Numbered from the stretch's first letter, positions 1-14,833 are shown. The stretch: 35,000 bases of DNA from Chondrilla cf. caribensis (GCA_964020155.1 OZ026566.1:3296514-3331513), one strand, 5' to 3'. Notes: a model not told the origin generated them from the letters alone. A program made the numbers and translations.

Positions 1-98
1 CCACACACACAAACACACACAAACACACCCACCCACCCACCCCCCACCTACACACACAAACACACACACCACACCCATCCACCAACCCACCCAACTAA

Positions 99-148
<50 letters not shown>

Positions 149-165
149 CACACACACACACACAC
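1..165. repeat. (CA)n-rich simple repeat inside the last visible SCP2 intron
   Basis: The window starts in low-complexity CA/CCCA sequence. Read on the minus strand it is (GT)n beginning exactly at the 5' splice site of the SCP2 exon that ends at 166 (CAG|GTGTGTG). No gene is visible here; it is the intron leading to SCP2 exons outside the window. Confidence 0.85.
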
Positions 166-1371
166 CTGTAGGCTATGTAACTTCACAAATTCCTCACTAC
201 ACACTACTACAGCTGCAGCACCATCTGCCGTGGAAGCCGACATGGCCAGGGTGATGGGGTCACAGAGAACTCTTCTCTCGATGTCCTCCAATCCAAGAAC
301 CTTCTGGAACATTGCCGTTGGATTCATTGCTCCGTGACGACGATTCTTGTGAGCAATTTTAGCAAATTGCCTCTGAGTTGTTCCATACTGTCTGCTGTGT
401 ACCCTGGCAGCATAGGCAAACATCTGGACAGATAGAAAATGTCATATCTGCACCAGTGATTGGGCAACTATATGTAGGTGTACCATATCTATAGCCACAC
501 ATCCACATGCCTACATATGTACAAAACATACATGCTAGCATTATCTTTCCTAGCACATATATTAAGAGTACATGTATAGGTATGTGTGTGCACCTGTACG
601 ATCATGGTTTTCAAGCGACGTTAAAGAAAAATCCAACATAAGCATATATGGCACACATAAGGCCACACCCTACACACAAGGACACACCCTACACACAAGG
701 ACACACCCTACACACAAGGACACACCCTACACACAAGGACACACCCTACACACAAAGACACACTCTACACACAAGGACACACTCTACACACAAGGACACA
801 CCCTACACACAAGGACACACCTTACACACAAGGACACACCTTAACAGTCTCAGAGGTCATTTTGTTGACATTGGGATTAATCAGATCCGGGCTGGCCCCT
901 ATAGTCACCAGACTGTCAAAATGTTGCTGAACTGGAGACGCCTTGTCAGGATAACGTGAAGATAGGCCCTTCTCCATCTTCTCAAATCCTTCAAAAAAAT
1001 CAACGAAATTATAGAATTATAAATATACCCACCATTGTGGTAGATAGAAGGGTGAAGTACGGGAGCACAAATAACACACATGCATACACCAGATTGCTCC
1101 CCCCTCCACACACACACACAGACACACAGATACACAGACAGACACACAGAGAGAGAAAACATACCAACAGCCAGTACACAATGATAGCCCGACCTCACAA
1201 GAGATCTGGCCAGCATCAAGGCAGAGGAGCCCGAAGAACAGTTGTTGTTTACATTGAAGACAGGTATACCTGTGAGTCCCAATTCTGCATGGCAAAATGG
1301 GAATGAGATTGGTTGAGTTAGAGCCAATAAAGACTGAATAGAAAATTATGGAGATTCATTGTGCATGTGTG

Positions 1372-1446
<75 letters not shown>

Positions 1447-1818
1447 ATCCAGGTGGAGGACACACATACCATAGACCACTCTCTGACCACATGCTGGTTC
1501 ACCATAGCAGTAACTAGCAACAACAGCTTGTATGTCTTGATATCTCAGCTTGGAATCTTTCAATGCAGCAGAAACGGCCTCGCGACCCATATCTATCATG
1601 ACAAACAACCGATACAGCACAGGGGTAGGTAGCTAGTGCAGGACAAAGTTACCTGGATAATCCCAAGTCTTAGTTAAGGGCTTTTCAAATCTGTAAGGTG
1701 AGTATTTGAAAGCAATGCACAGTGGAACAGTCTCTATATGTACGCATCAATACACTCACTTTGTCATGCCCGCTCCAGTTATCAAGGTTCGACCGTGTCT
1801 CTCGTAAATGCTCGCCAT
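166..1818 (-). CDS. SCP2: Sterol carrier protein x / SCP2 thiolase, 5' part (partial, runs off left edge)
   Basis: Minus-strand gene with six visible exons: 1760-1818 (ATG at 1818), 1653-1690, 1470-1592, 1165-1284, 840-988 and 166-423. All have AG/GT borders and matching phases, giving 249 codons. The start follows AAA before ATGG. The protein opens with a thiolase strand ending GAGMTKFEKP. It carries YGEPACGQR and [19 protein letters not shown], whose Cys at about residue 89 is the nucleophilic thiolase cysteine, then GFEKMEKG. The last visible exon begins [14 protein letters not shown] and contains [12 protein letters not shown], all in SCP-x order. In animals SCP-x is the peroxisomal 3-ketoacyl-CoA thiolase for branched-chain fatty and bile acid side chains, often fused to a C-terminal SCP2 lipid-transfer domain. 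The thiolase C-terminus, any SCP2 domain and the peroxisomal signal lie outside the window. The segment between GFEKM and MFAYA is less like vertebrate SCP-x than the rest. Exons 2, 3 and 5 are too short or too embedded to show as separate ORFs. Confidence 0.88.
424..839. other. SCP2 intron 5
   Basis: Non-coding stretch between SCP2 exons 5 and 6. Its exon-5-proximal half is the 19-bp minisatellite at 648-841; the rest (424-647) is unique AT-rich sequence with several ACATAC words. Nothing else is recognised. Confidence 0.7.
648..841. repeat. 19-bp minisatellite overlapping an SCP2 splice donor
   Basis: About ten tandem copies of a 19-base unit containing CACACCCTACACACAAGGA, with a few C/T and G/A variants. 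The array abuts the SCP2 exon 5 donor at 839-840, so the donor (AAG|GTGTGTCC, minus strand) looks like one repeat unit. The plus-strand ORFs of Thr/His/Pro across it are repeat artefacts. Confidence 0.9.
1374..1446. repeat. (TG)n microsatellite in SCP2 intron 3
   Basis: More than 30 uninterrupted TG units between SCP2 exons 3 and 4. The His/Thr and Cys/Val ORFs over it are artefacts. Confidence 0.95.
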
Positions 1819-2239
1819 TTTGATGTATGAACACAAGCGCTCCCGGGCGGAGAGAGGAACAGAACGGCTAATTACTTCATATTTCCCACACGCAATGGGG
1901 TGTGTCTGGGGTGGACTAGCCCGCCTTTTTCTTTGAACTGTTATCACACAGACGCTATAACAGTTTGTCTCTCCTTGCCATGTTGTGCTTTAGCATTGTA
2001 TGTAAAGACAGACTCCAACCGCCATCTACACCACGATATTATCAATATATTTCCGACTAAATAATAATAATAAAGATGCTAACATATTAAAAATAGTGAT
2101 TGAGACACTCGCTTTCTAAACTGACACATTCTAATTCGATGTTATGTGGGTCACGTGATCTATGGGCGTACATCGGCCTGCGAACAAGGGGTAGACGATC
2201 AAACAACTACCGGAGCTCTAATACACACTAGTCCTTGAA
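1819..2239. promoter_or_regulatory. Divergent promoter region between SCP2 and the carotenoid oxygenase gene
   Basis: There are 421 bp between the two start codons, which face away from each other. The part near the oxygenase gene holds an E-box 10-mer at 2150-2159. The middle (about 2035-2110) is AT-rich. No clear TATA box is placed at a useful distance for either gene. A shared regulatory region is inferred from orientation and spacing. Confidence 0.6.
2150..2159. promoter_or_regulatory. E-box, GTCACGTGAT (CLEAR-like)
   Basis: GTCACGTGAT differs at one base from the palindromic MiT/TFE (CLEAR) site GTCACGTGAC. It lies 81 bp upstream of the carotenoid oxygenase ATG. Other bHLH-Zip factors (USF, Myc/Max class) also bind CACGTG, so the factor is unknown. 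Confidence 0.5.
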
Positions 2240-6244
<4,005 letters not shown>

Positions 6245-7082
6245 ACCATTGTGTTTTGAGTCTGTGGAGTGGTTTCCTACTGTAGACACAGTACATACGT
6301 GATCCGCGTGCACACCCCCACACACAGCACATGTATACCTGCACACAACACACAAGCGTGCTCTCCCAAACTAAATTTCAGTCAGATATGGACTGACTAT
6401 TGTAGAGGTACAGTGCAAACACGCATATATACTGTATAACAATACATTATTAATATTGAGACAATTGTGTTATGTAATCAACATTCAAGATTATCATCAA
6501 GATCAAGATTATCTAGATTAAGATATCGTATCAGGATTATTATTGTGTACTGATAATTCAATACAGTGAATACTCATTAGTCTGCCGCAATTTGTATTCA
6601 AAGAATATGGTGGATTAACAAGTTTGGCAGATTAACTGGATATTCATTGATACTCGTACATTATATTGGTACTGGGAAATTGTGGCAGAATAGAAGGTTT
6701 GAAGGATAAAGTGGTGGTGGATTAACAAGAATTCACTGTAGTGGATACAAACTGTCAAACACTACGTATTCCTTATATAAATTGGTATGAATGAAATAAT
6801 AATGTATGCTTATTCTGTAGTATTATATTATTCAACTATTGTATATTTTCTATTCAACTAATTGTTGAATTATATTGCACCACATCATATTGTTATTGTT
6901 GAAAATAAGAAACTTACGAACTCAATAATACATGTAGAAATGTGATAGAAATACATACAAAATATAATGCTTGGTATCAATAACAATGTGAGTTGATATG
7001 CATATAAATATCAAGAGAAATGTACAGTCATACAAAAACATTTGACAGGACAGCGTGATGGATTAAATGACTATGATATTGA
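6245..7082. other. Tail-to-tail intergenic region, oxygenase / ROCO A
   Basis: 838 bp between two convergent stop codons. It holds a CA-rich stretch, a MITE at 6564-6738 and AT-rich sequence that presumably includes both 3' UTRs. I found no clear AATAAA signal in the expected position for either gene. Confidence 0.7.
6564..6738. mobile_element. MITE, family A copy 1 (TA target duplication)
   Basis: 175-bp element flanked by TA on both sides (6562-6563 and 6739-6740). The ends start CAGTGAAT and finish ATTCACTG. The interior shares blocks such as ACTGGATATTCATT and TTGGTACTGGGAA with the second copy at 18434-18590. Confidence 0.8.
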
Positions 7083-10000
7083 TCATTGTTCTGTCACTTG
7101 CAAGTCAAGGGTAGGGCGGTTCTTGATGGCAATGAACTGATCCATGTCATTCTGGTTTGCGATGTTCACAATCGAATTGTCGGCTCCCAGATAGGAGAGG
7201 GACAGTACTGTGTTCTCTTCCCCTACAATCCCCTCGGATCTGATGACGGCCAGCAACTTCTTCAAGAGTACTGGCTTTGGGCACTTCACCTGTTCAACAT
7301 CTCCGCTGGGCAGCCTCAGAGCAATGCTCTCCATAACAAATGTCTGCGTTCTCAATCTCTTTTTAGGCTGAAGGTCTTCTTGCTCCTTAAGCTTCGTCTC
7401 TCTGACGGGATTAGCACAGTCTCCAGCTGACAAGAATACTTTTTCACTTTCTTCCCATCTCCCTTTATGGTCCTTGACCAGGTCGTAGGACTGCCATGTA
7501 TCTCCAGAAGAAAGGATCTTCATTTGACGAAGGTAGCAAGATCTCAGAGCCTCCCAAAGGACAACGGTTCCAGTTTCCTTCACATTTGGCTTAACTGATC
7601 TCGGTTCTTTTACTTTATCTTCCGACACATCTGGCTGCATTGGATCATCGCTCACGTCCTCCAAGTAAACACTTCTGGCATATTTCTTCCCACCGCTGAG
7701 TATCATGCACTCTTCACTGTTGCAAGGACCAGTGCTGGTGATGGGGACGAGAAATCGTACGTAGTCGCGATACGGGTGAAAGTGGAGGAGCACGTCTCCG
7801 TGTGATGAGAAGATTACAATATGCCCGGTGCCCATACCACACCAGATGGTGTCGAGGGCACAACACATTGCCGTAATGACCTGCACATTTGGAGTGGATT
7901 CCGGAGCAATCTGAGACAATACCTTCCTAACCCCAATGGAGAACTTGACTGATTGGTGCTGAATATCCCAAGCACACATCATCCGTCCACCAAGGTGGGC
8001 ACTCCAGACAAGAGACTTGCTCTCATTCACCGAGAGCTGCCCCACGTATCCAGGAACATCAGTAGGCAGGGAACGTGATCTCATCTTCTCCAGAGTATTC
8101 AAGTTGCAGAAGAGTATCTGGTTTGTGCTGGACACCCAAACTGAAGAACCAGTAACAGCCAGGCCATCAATGCAATCTTCCGAGAGATATCTTCGATACG
8201 GTTTCTCCTTTGAGCGAATGGCATCAATGCCAACCTTGTACATGAACACGTATCCCTCCATTGTACCAATGTAGACGTGCATGTTGCTGCTGGTGATACA
8301 GGATACAGATGTGTCCTTCATCCTGATGGAATGGATGACATTACGCGTCTTGATGCTACATATGTCGATGGTACCATACTCCAAGCCACGTCTTGAAGCA
8401 ATCCAGATGTGGTCACTGCAGACAGACATGTACTGGACTTGCTTTTCCGGGATCGGGTGTGTCTTCACGATGGCCATGTTGTTCATCTCGTACACACCAA
8501 CGTCTGCACCTTTCTCGTTGTCGCAGCATATCCAGAGCTCATTGCTAGGATTTTCTAGAGTTGGGGTGGGAGACAAGGTTAACCCGTGTGTGTTGGAGGA
8601 CGACCTGGTCGTGCAGCAGCAAGCAGTACGCAACGAACGCTGGCTCTTCACCTCATGGACGCCCATGACAAGTTGAACTTCCGGAGAAGACATGTTCTTT
8701 ATGATGGTGTCCATGCTAGGTCGATTTGAAGGAATTTGCTTCCAGCACCTTTTCATCATTTGAGTCATTGTGTAGAGACCAACTGTACTGACTGGGTAGT
8801 CTAGTCTAGGCCTCCTTCCTAGCTCAATGTGTGTTGAAATTTGGATCTGCTTTACGTCAAAGAACGGGTCGTGTCTGGTGACGATTTGGTACAAAATCAT
8901 GGCGTAAGAGAAGGTGTCTGCTTGAGAATCGTATGTGTTTCTGTTGTGGTTGGCTCCAACATATGCCACCTCTGGGGCAATGAAACCAGAGGTTCCTCTT
9001 GTACCTCTCACGCCTATGGGAGCCGAGGATGCTACAATACCAAAATCCGCCAGTTTGCAGTTGATAAGGTGGTCCAAACCCAGTGACCACAGGAGCACAT
9101 TGGCTGCCTTTAGGTCTCGGTAGATGTAGGACAGACCATGCAGAAACTTGAGAGCTGAGGCAATCTGAGCAGCTATTCTGAACAGGACCACTCTCGAGAT
9201 GGGTATCTTATCTTTCAACAATGGTCCAGATAGTGATCCCATCGGAGCCTCCTCCATCACTAAAGACGGCTTGGGGAAAACTGTGACACCGACCATGCTC
9301 ACCAAACAAGGATGATGGTTCTGTTGAAGAACCTTTGCCTCCACCCGCAGTTCATTTAGGGCATCGAGGGGATCTCCCTTGACATTAGCATTGAAAATCT
9401 TCACAGCTACAGACTGCTGACGACAGTAGCCTCTGTAGACAGAGCCGAATCCCCCAGTACCTAGATGATCCTTTTCACTCTTTGTGAAGCGAACGTCGTC
9501 CTCTGTTAAGAAGAACTGCCTGTCTAGGTCGGCCAGCACCAAGTCAGGTACGATGTCAACGATGTCAACCTCGTGCTCACCCGGACAATAAAGAGTCGGA
9601 GAGTTCTCCACGATGTACTGAACCAGACTGCTCCGCTCAAACTGGTGAGGGTTGGGGACGCCCGCTCTGGAGCACAAGTGACACTTGATGACGTGCCGCA
9701 AACCCTGGTCGGAGGATCTGTTCTCCAGGAGTCCATTGTACCAGTCCACGACCAGACTCCCAATCAAATCTATCAACTGACCATACACCTTGCAGCCTTC
9801 CTCTGTCTTACTGACCGTCAACGACACACCATTTTTACTGTCCTTGCCGATATTGCACAGATCTTCAACACAAAAGTAGAGCTGAGGACTTTGATAGCAA
9901 ATTCCTGATTTCCAGTATTTCAGTGTGACATCATCCACTTGGATCATGGAGTGATTCACCACATTGGGAAACAGCGGTTCGGATATTTGCTGTTTTAGGT

Positions 10001-13000
10001 CACTGCGAACAGAATCAATTGAAGATGTTTTCAAAGTGGGATTCTTTTCACTACTCACTTCAACGGAAGGGTGGTCGGCAGAATCAGCCAGAGGTAAAGT
10101 ACTGGAGTCCACACTTGCAGAAATACGGGCAGTGGACACCTCGACGGTGTTCGTGGAATTCTGTGCTACCAGGTCTTGGATTGACTTCAAAGAATGTATG
10201 GTTCTTGCAAGTAGCCGACTCCAGAACCCCGGAGGAGTGGGAACATCGAACTGGATGTAACGCTCATAGCAAACATGGTCATCTGGTTTATCGATATCAT
10301 CGGGTCTCACATCTGGGAGCATCGAAGGAATCAGGATCAAATTCTTGTCTTGGTCCAGAGGAAGAGCAACTTCAAAGCGATCCAGAAGAACCAGGTACTG
10401 CTCCAGGAACTCTGTCGGGAACTGCTTCCCTCTATAAAGCAGGGGCAAACTGGAACGATGGATAATCCCATTCTTGACATAGGGGTTTCGTTCTTCGATG
10501 GTCACCACGGTGGACATCATGTCACACAGCCAGCGAGGGTCCACAAAGTACAAGTCGTCCAGGTTGTTCTTCCTGTCGTCGTAGTGCAGTAGGGACCCCA
10601 CTTCGTGGAGAAACAAAGTAGCGGTCTTCACCTCCTCATCCGAGGAGATATCAGTGAGATTGAGTTCCCGGATTAGTGCCTTGAACTCAGGGGCATGCAT
10701 CACAGGAGACCTCTTGTTGTTTGCCACGTCTCTTTGCAACATTGCTAAGGCGTTATCAAGCTCGTGGTAGCTGGAGGGAATGGAGCGGCCCATCACCTTC
10801 TCCCCTCCGATGGTGTACTCGTCTGCCGCATCGTAGATCAACTTCTTCAAGTGTTCCAGGTTGTCCAGCTTTCCATGGAGGCCGACTACAGTGACTTTAT
10901 ACACTAAACGAAGTAGAGAGAACAGGCGTATCAGAGCACATACCTGTGCTTGTTCAATTACTGTGCACATTTTCGAAAAGTGAAATTTTACTAATGTGGC
11001 AATTATCCTCCATTATTTGCTCTGTGTATGAAGCATATTGTGCAAAAGACCAAACAGAAAATTGTGCTCAAATCCTCTGTGGACACACTTCCTGTTTCTG
11101 CTAACATTTAACCTTCTTTGGTATGAATTTATATAGTTTACACACATACATACGTATATATTCTACATAATACCTAGTTGCAGCTGTCAAGTATACAGAA
11201 GCAGGATGGAGCAATAATTGATTATAGCTCTGGCTTCGCTCTCGATTCTAGATTCTTGCTGCACACCAGACAGGGTACAACTATCATGTATGTATACTCT
11301 GTATTAATTATTATCTCACTAAACTGAGTGTGTATGTTGGGCTTTAGTTGGATATATTTCAAGGAAGGAAGGTGGGGCTACGTGCATTTCAAGAAGGGAG
11401 GTGGGGCTACGTGCATTTCAAGGAGGGAGGTGGGGGTACATGCATTTCAAGGGAGGTGGGGCTACATGCATTTCAAGGAAGGAAGGAAGGTGGGGCTACA
11501 TGCATTTCAAGGAGGGAAGGTGGGACTACGTGCATTTCAAGGAGGGAGGTGGGGCTACATGCATTTCAAGGAAGAAAGGTGGGACTACATGTATTTCAAG
11601 GAGGGAGGTGGGGCTACGTGCATTTCAAGGAGGGTAGGTGGGAATACATGCATTTCAATGAGGGGAGGTGGGACTACATGTATTTATTCCTAATTTTGTG
11701 GGGGGGGGGGAAGTATGTATGTTCTGCTTATTAAGCTCATTGAGTTCGACTGTTGACAAAACTTTATTAAGTGGGGGGTTGGATTGTTGCAAGAGGGTGG
11801 ATACAACTACATGAATCCCCGGTAGTACATACACATGTATGTGTACATGCATGTACACTTGTGTATGAGAGAAAACAACAATCCATGACAAACCTTTGAG
11901 TTTCTGATAATTTTCAGCCATTTTCACAACTTTGGCCAAGAGAAGGCTGGCTTTTCCACTCTGTTCGCGGTCTTCTTCGCTGACTTTGTCGTAATGTGTG
12001 GCAACGATGATCACTCTTGAGTGAGGAGCTCGCAATGCAATGTTGTCCAGCCAGGGCTTCAACTCCTTGACACCTTCCTCGCCGTGGGTGATGTTCCACA
12101 CGAGAAGATACAGAGAGCGTTCCGTGAGGAAGCATTGATGGGTAGCATAGTATTCCTCCTGGCCACCGAAATCCCAAATGTTGAAAGTGAACGGCTTGCC
12201 AATAGCGCGCGGACTGTATCGCCACTCGCTCACATCGATCCCCACGGTGGACTGGTCGTCGGATTCCTTCACATTCTTTCCTTGAAGCCGGGCCACCAGA
12301 GTTGTCTTCCCTCTCTTCTGCTTCCCCACCAGCATCAGCTTCATGCGGTAGTAGCCACGTATGCTTCTGAGCTTCTGGTTCAAGTAAGTTATACAATGTC
12401 TTGCGTTTGACCTAATGGGCTTCGGTGGATCATTGAGGTCCTTGAGGTTGTCCAGGTGCAGTTCCACGAGATTCTGGAGTCTTCCCATTTCCATAGGCAA
12501 ATTGAGGATGTCTGGATTGTCACCTAGCTCCAAAAACTGGAGGTTAGTGAAGGAGCACACGCACATCGGGACCTGACGGAACTTGTTGTGACTCAGACTG
12601 AGCTTCTTCAAGTTGGGTGCCTCGCAGTACAGTGGAAGAGTGGAGAGCTCGTTGTGGGACAGGTCCATGACTGTGAGTGAGTTGGACCATTCGTGGACTT
12701 CTGGAATGTCCTGAAGCTTGTTGTACGAGAGATTGAGGTCTTCGATGCTGGGCAATTCCAGGAGACAGCGCGGGAATTCTTTCAGACTGTTATACTGGAG
12801 GTTCAGCTTGACAACATTTGAAAGATAGTTTCCCATCTGGGAAGGAAGACTTGCGAAATCATTCTTTGCCAACATAAGCTTCTTGGCCCACTTCACCCTT
12901 CTCAGCCAGTTGAGTTCAAGTTCTGTAAGACGCAGTCCGTGCCACAAGACCGTCCCCTCTCCCTCATTCACATCAGTTAACATCAAGAGCTCCTCGCGTA

Positions 13001-14617
13001 TTTCAGGACTCTTCTTCCAGCGAGCAATTTCAATGGGCACAGCAGTAGCTACCTCCCTGTTCTGAATTGCTTCCTGGACAAGATGAAACTCCGGATCATC
13101 AATGAGATCGTTGTAGTAGTTTGGCACGTTCTTTCCATACAACACTGCCAACAGAGAGAGGTCGTTCATGCTGGCTGCCACCACTAGCAGTAAAAGACCT
13201 CGCACTGAGTGAGCGTGCTTCTTCATAGCATAATCCAGGGCACTTGGGATGTCTATGGAATCTCTGCCCTTGATGATGACTTTGCCAGCGTTGATGGCAT
13301 TGCCCTTTTCAGTGGCCACTTGCAAGGCCCTTGTCAAACAGTCGGGCTCTAGCTGACTCTTGGATACAGAGAGCAAGTCATTCAACTGGGCTGAATTGCT
13401 TTCAATAGCTTTGATGATAGCTGAAGAGAAAATGCAAATGTCCGATAGTGAATGATCGGTAATTTCTCACTTTGCAACACAATCACATTCTGCATGCATG
13501 CAAGGACAATTCAAGGGATAATGTAAACTGCTTAGTAAGTACATTGGTTGGTACATGCTCCTGTTGATGCATATACCTGCTACGAGCTCCATGAAAGACC
13601 TTATGATAAAGACCTAGGTATATTGATCAGGGCTTTGACTATCTGGTGACTTGGTCTACCGGCTTCTACTAGTGAGGCCTGGGGAGTGCCCGCTTCACCT
13701 GGACCTCTGGCAAGGACATGGGGAACGGGGTACCACTGGTTCAAGGTGGACCTCCATACAGGGGATTCCATCACTGACATGGACCCACGGGTGAAGGGGC
13801 TGGGGAACGGGGTACCACTGGTCTAAGGTGGACTTCTGTACAGGGGATTTCATCACCGACATGGACCCACGGGTGAAGGGTCTGGGGAGCGGGGTACCAA
13901 TGGTCCAAGGTGGACCTCCGTACAGGGGATTCCATCACCGACATGGACCCACGGGTGAAGGGTCTGGGAACTGGACTAGGGTGCCAAATCCAATTGTGGT
14001 CATGAACTAATCATGAAATTATCTGCCATGGTTTGGCTTTGGGTTACACTATTACGGAAACAGCGCTATATCGGGACTTACCCGGAGATAGCAAATGAAA
14101 CTCCCAATGGTCCCCAAAGGTCAGACTACCGAAGTTGGCAATGGAGAGGACAATAAACCAGAACCATGCATACGGACTAGACTGTTTCTTATGCTCGGGT
14201 AGTCTCACCTGCTGACCTGAGGACCTTCACGACGTTCGTTCTAGCGCTTAATTCGGCGGTGTCGAGGGGTGTCTTCTGATATTCGTCCTTTGAACTGAGA
14301 TCCGCACCGCTGAGCAGGAGTATCCTCGCACACTCGACGTGCCCGCCCGAAGCTGCCAGGTGTAGGGGAGTGTAGCCACTGCTCGCCTTTGAATTGACGA
14401 AACCGCCGTAATCGATCAACAACTGCAAAACCTTCGGGTGCCCGTCAGTCACTGCTTCGTGAAGTGGTGTATAACCGAAAACGCCAAGTTTTTGTGACAG
14501 TTTGGCTGGGACGTCTATTCCTTGTCTCTTCATGTCATCCAGGAGTTCTTTCACTCTTTTCAAGTTACCGTCGTGGCACAAGCTGTGCAGTCTCTGGTCA
14601 TCATTTATGAACGCCAT
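7083..14617 (-). CDS. ROCO-family protein kinase A (ANK-LRR-Roc-COR-kinase-propeller-PB1-like; LRRK1/2-like)
   Basis: Three exons, 14209-14617, 11894-13420 and 7083-10903, introns both phase 1, 1918 residues. The start is ATG at 14617 (AAGATGG); the frame upstream has only a GTG. Ankyrin repeats span about 8-134, a helical linker 140-300 and LRRs 310-465. Roc covers about 494-645 with P-loop GKQKRGKT (502-509), DFGGQ (553-557) and THYD (611-614). COR covers about 650-885, then a poorly conserved linker and a Cys/His segment (CHLC at 1053-1056, CPGEH at 1085). The kinase covers about 1120-1380 with GTGGFGSV, Lys1147, YRD (1240-1242), DFG (1265-1267) and APE (1288-1290), so it looks catalytically competent. 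A beta-propeller-like region follows, and the last about 85 residues look like a PB1 domain. Roc-COR proteins are GTP-regulated dimeric kinases. The kinase and ANK-LRR order are closest to LRRK1/LRRK2, but DFG replaces their DYG. The intron 2 donor is weak (GTTTGT). Substrate unknown. It is the inverted paralogue of the gene at 21143-28709. Confidence 0.9.
10904..11893. other. ROCO A intron 2
   Basis: 990-bp phase 1 intron containing the 29-bp minisatellite at 11344-11690 and a G run near 11700. The reading frame of exon 2 stays open for about 80 codons into the intron (to 11655); that extension is not conserved in ROCO B, where the frame stops at once. Confidence 0.75.
11344..11690. repeat. 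29-bp minisatellite (GGTGGGGCTACATGCATTTC)
   Basis: About eleven to twelve imperfect tandem units with variable AGG spacer length, inside ROCO A intron 2. Plus-strand ORFs rich in Gly-Trp-Gly-Tyr-Met-His-Phe are artefacts of it. Confidence 0.9.
13421..14208. other. ROCO A intron 1
   Basis: 788-bp phase 1 intron between the ankyrin exon and the linker-LRR-Roc exon. It carries three copies of an 82-bp repeat; the rest is unique. Confidence 0.8.
13720..13970. repeat. 82-bp tandem repeat, three copies
   Basis: Units begin GGGGAACGGGGTACCACTGG and recur every 82 bases with only a few changes, with a partial copy before and after. Confidence 0.85.
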
Positions 14618-14833
14618 CTTGTACCGATTTGCAAAGATCCCCGCCCCCACAAGTGAACGTCACGTGATTTTCGTCGGCCATCTTTTTCTTCGAAACAACT
14701 TGACACTACTGGAACACTTCATGGTATATACAACTTTGCAAACTCGTAAAATACAAACAACATAAACAAATACAGTAGCAGTGATTCAGCGTGCAATAAC
14801 AGATCATCACCCTATGTAAATGGGTGATGAAGG
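14618..14833 (-). promoter_or_regulatory. ROCO A promoter / TECPR2 3' flank
   Basis: Only 216 bp separate the TECPR2 stop from the ROCO A start, both on the minus strand. The region must hold the TECPR2 3' UTR and the ROCO A promoter. A CACGTG box at 14659-14668 lies 42 bp before the ATG, and an upstream ATG at 14681 opens an out-of-frame reading frame that overlaps the main start. No TATA box is evident. Confidence 0.6.
14659..14668. promoter_or_regulatory. E-box, GTCACGTGAT (CLEAR-like) upstream of ROCO A
   Basis: It reads GTCACGTGAT on plus (ATCACGTGAC on the gene strand), the same 10-mer as at 2150-2159 and one base from the palindrome at 21076-21085. Confidence 0.55.

Noticed and set aside
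10904..10970. ROCO A exon 3 extension from 10970 (MCTVIEQAQV).
   Set aside because: The acceptor at 10904-10906 (TTTAG) joins exon 2 in phase, and the homologous position in ROCO B is also an exon start.
11328..11734. Repetitive plus-strand ORFs (Gly-Trp-Gly-Tyr-Met-His-Phe units) that look like a repeat protein.
   Set aside because: They lie in ROCO A intron 2 on the opposite strand and come from a 29-bp minisatellite open in several frames.
14618..14650. Extension of ROCO A upstream to 14650 (MGAGIFANRYK).
   Set aside because: The codon at 14650 is GTG; the ATG at 14617 has good context and aligns with the ROCO B start.
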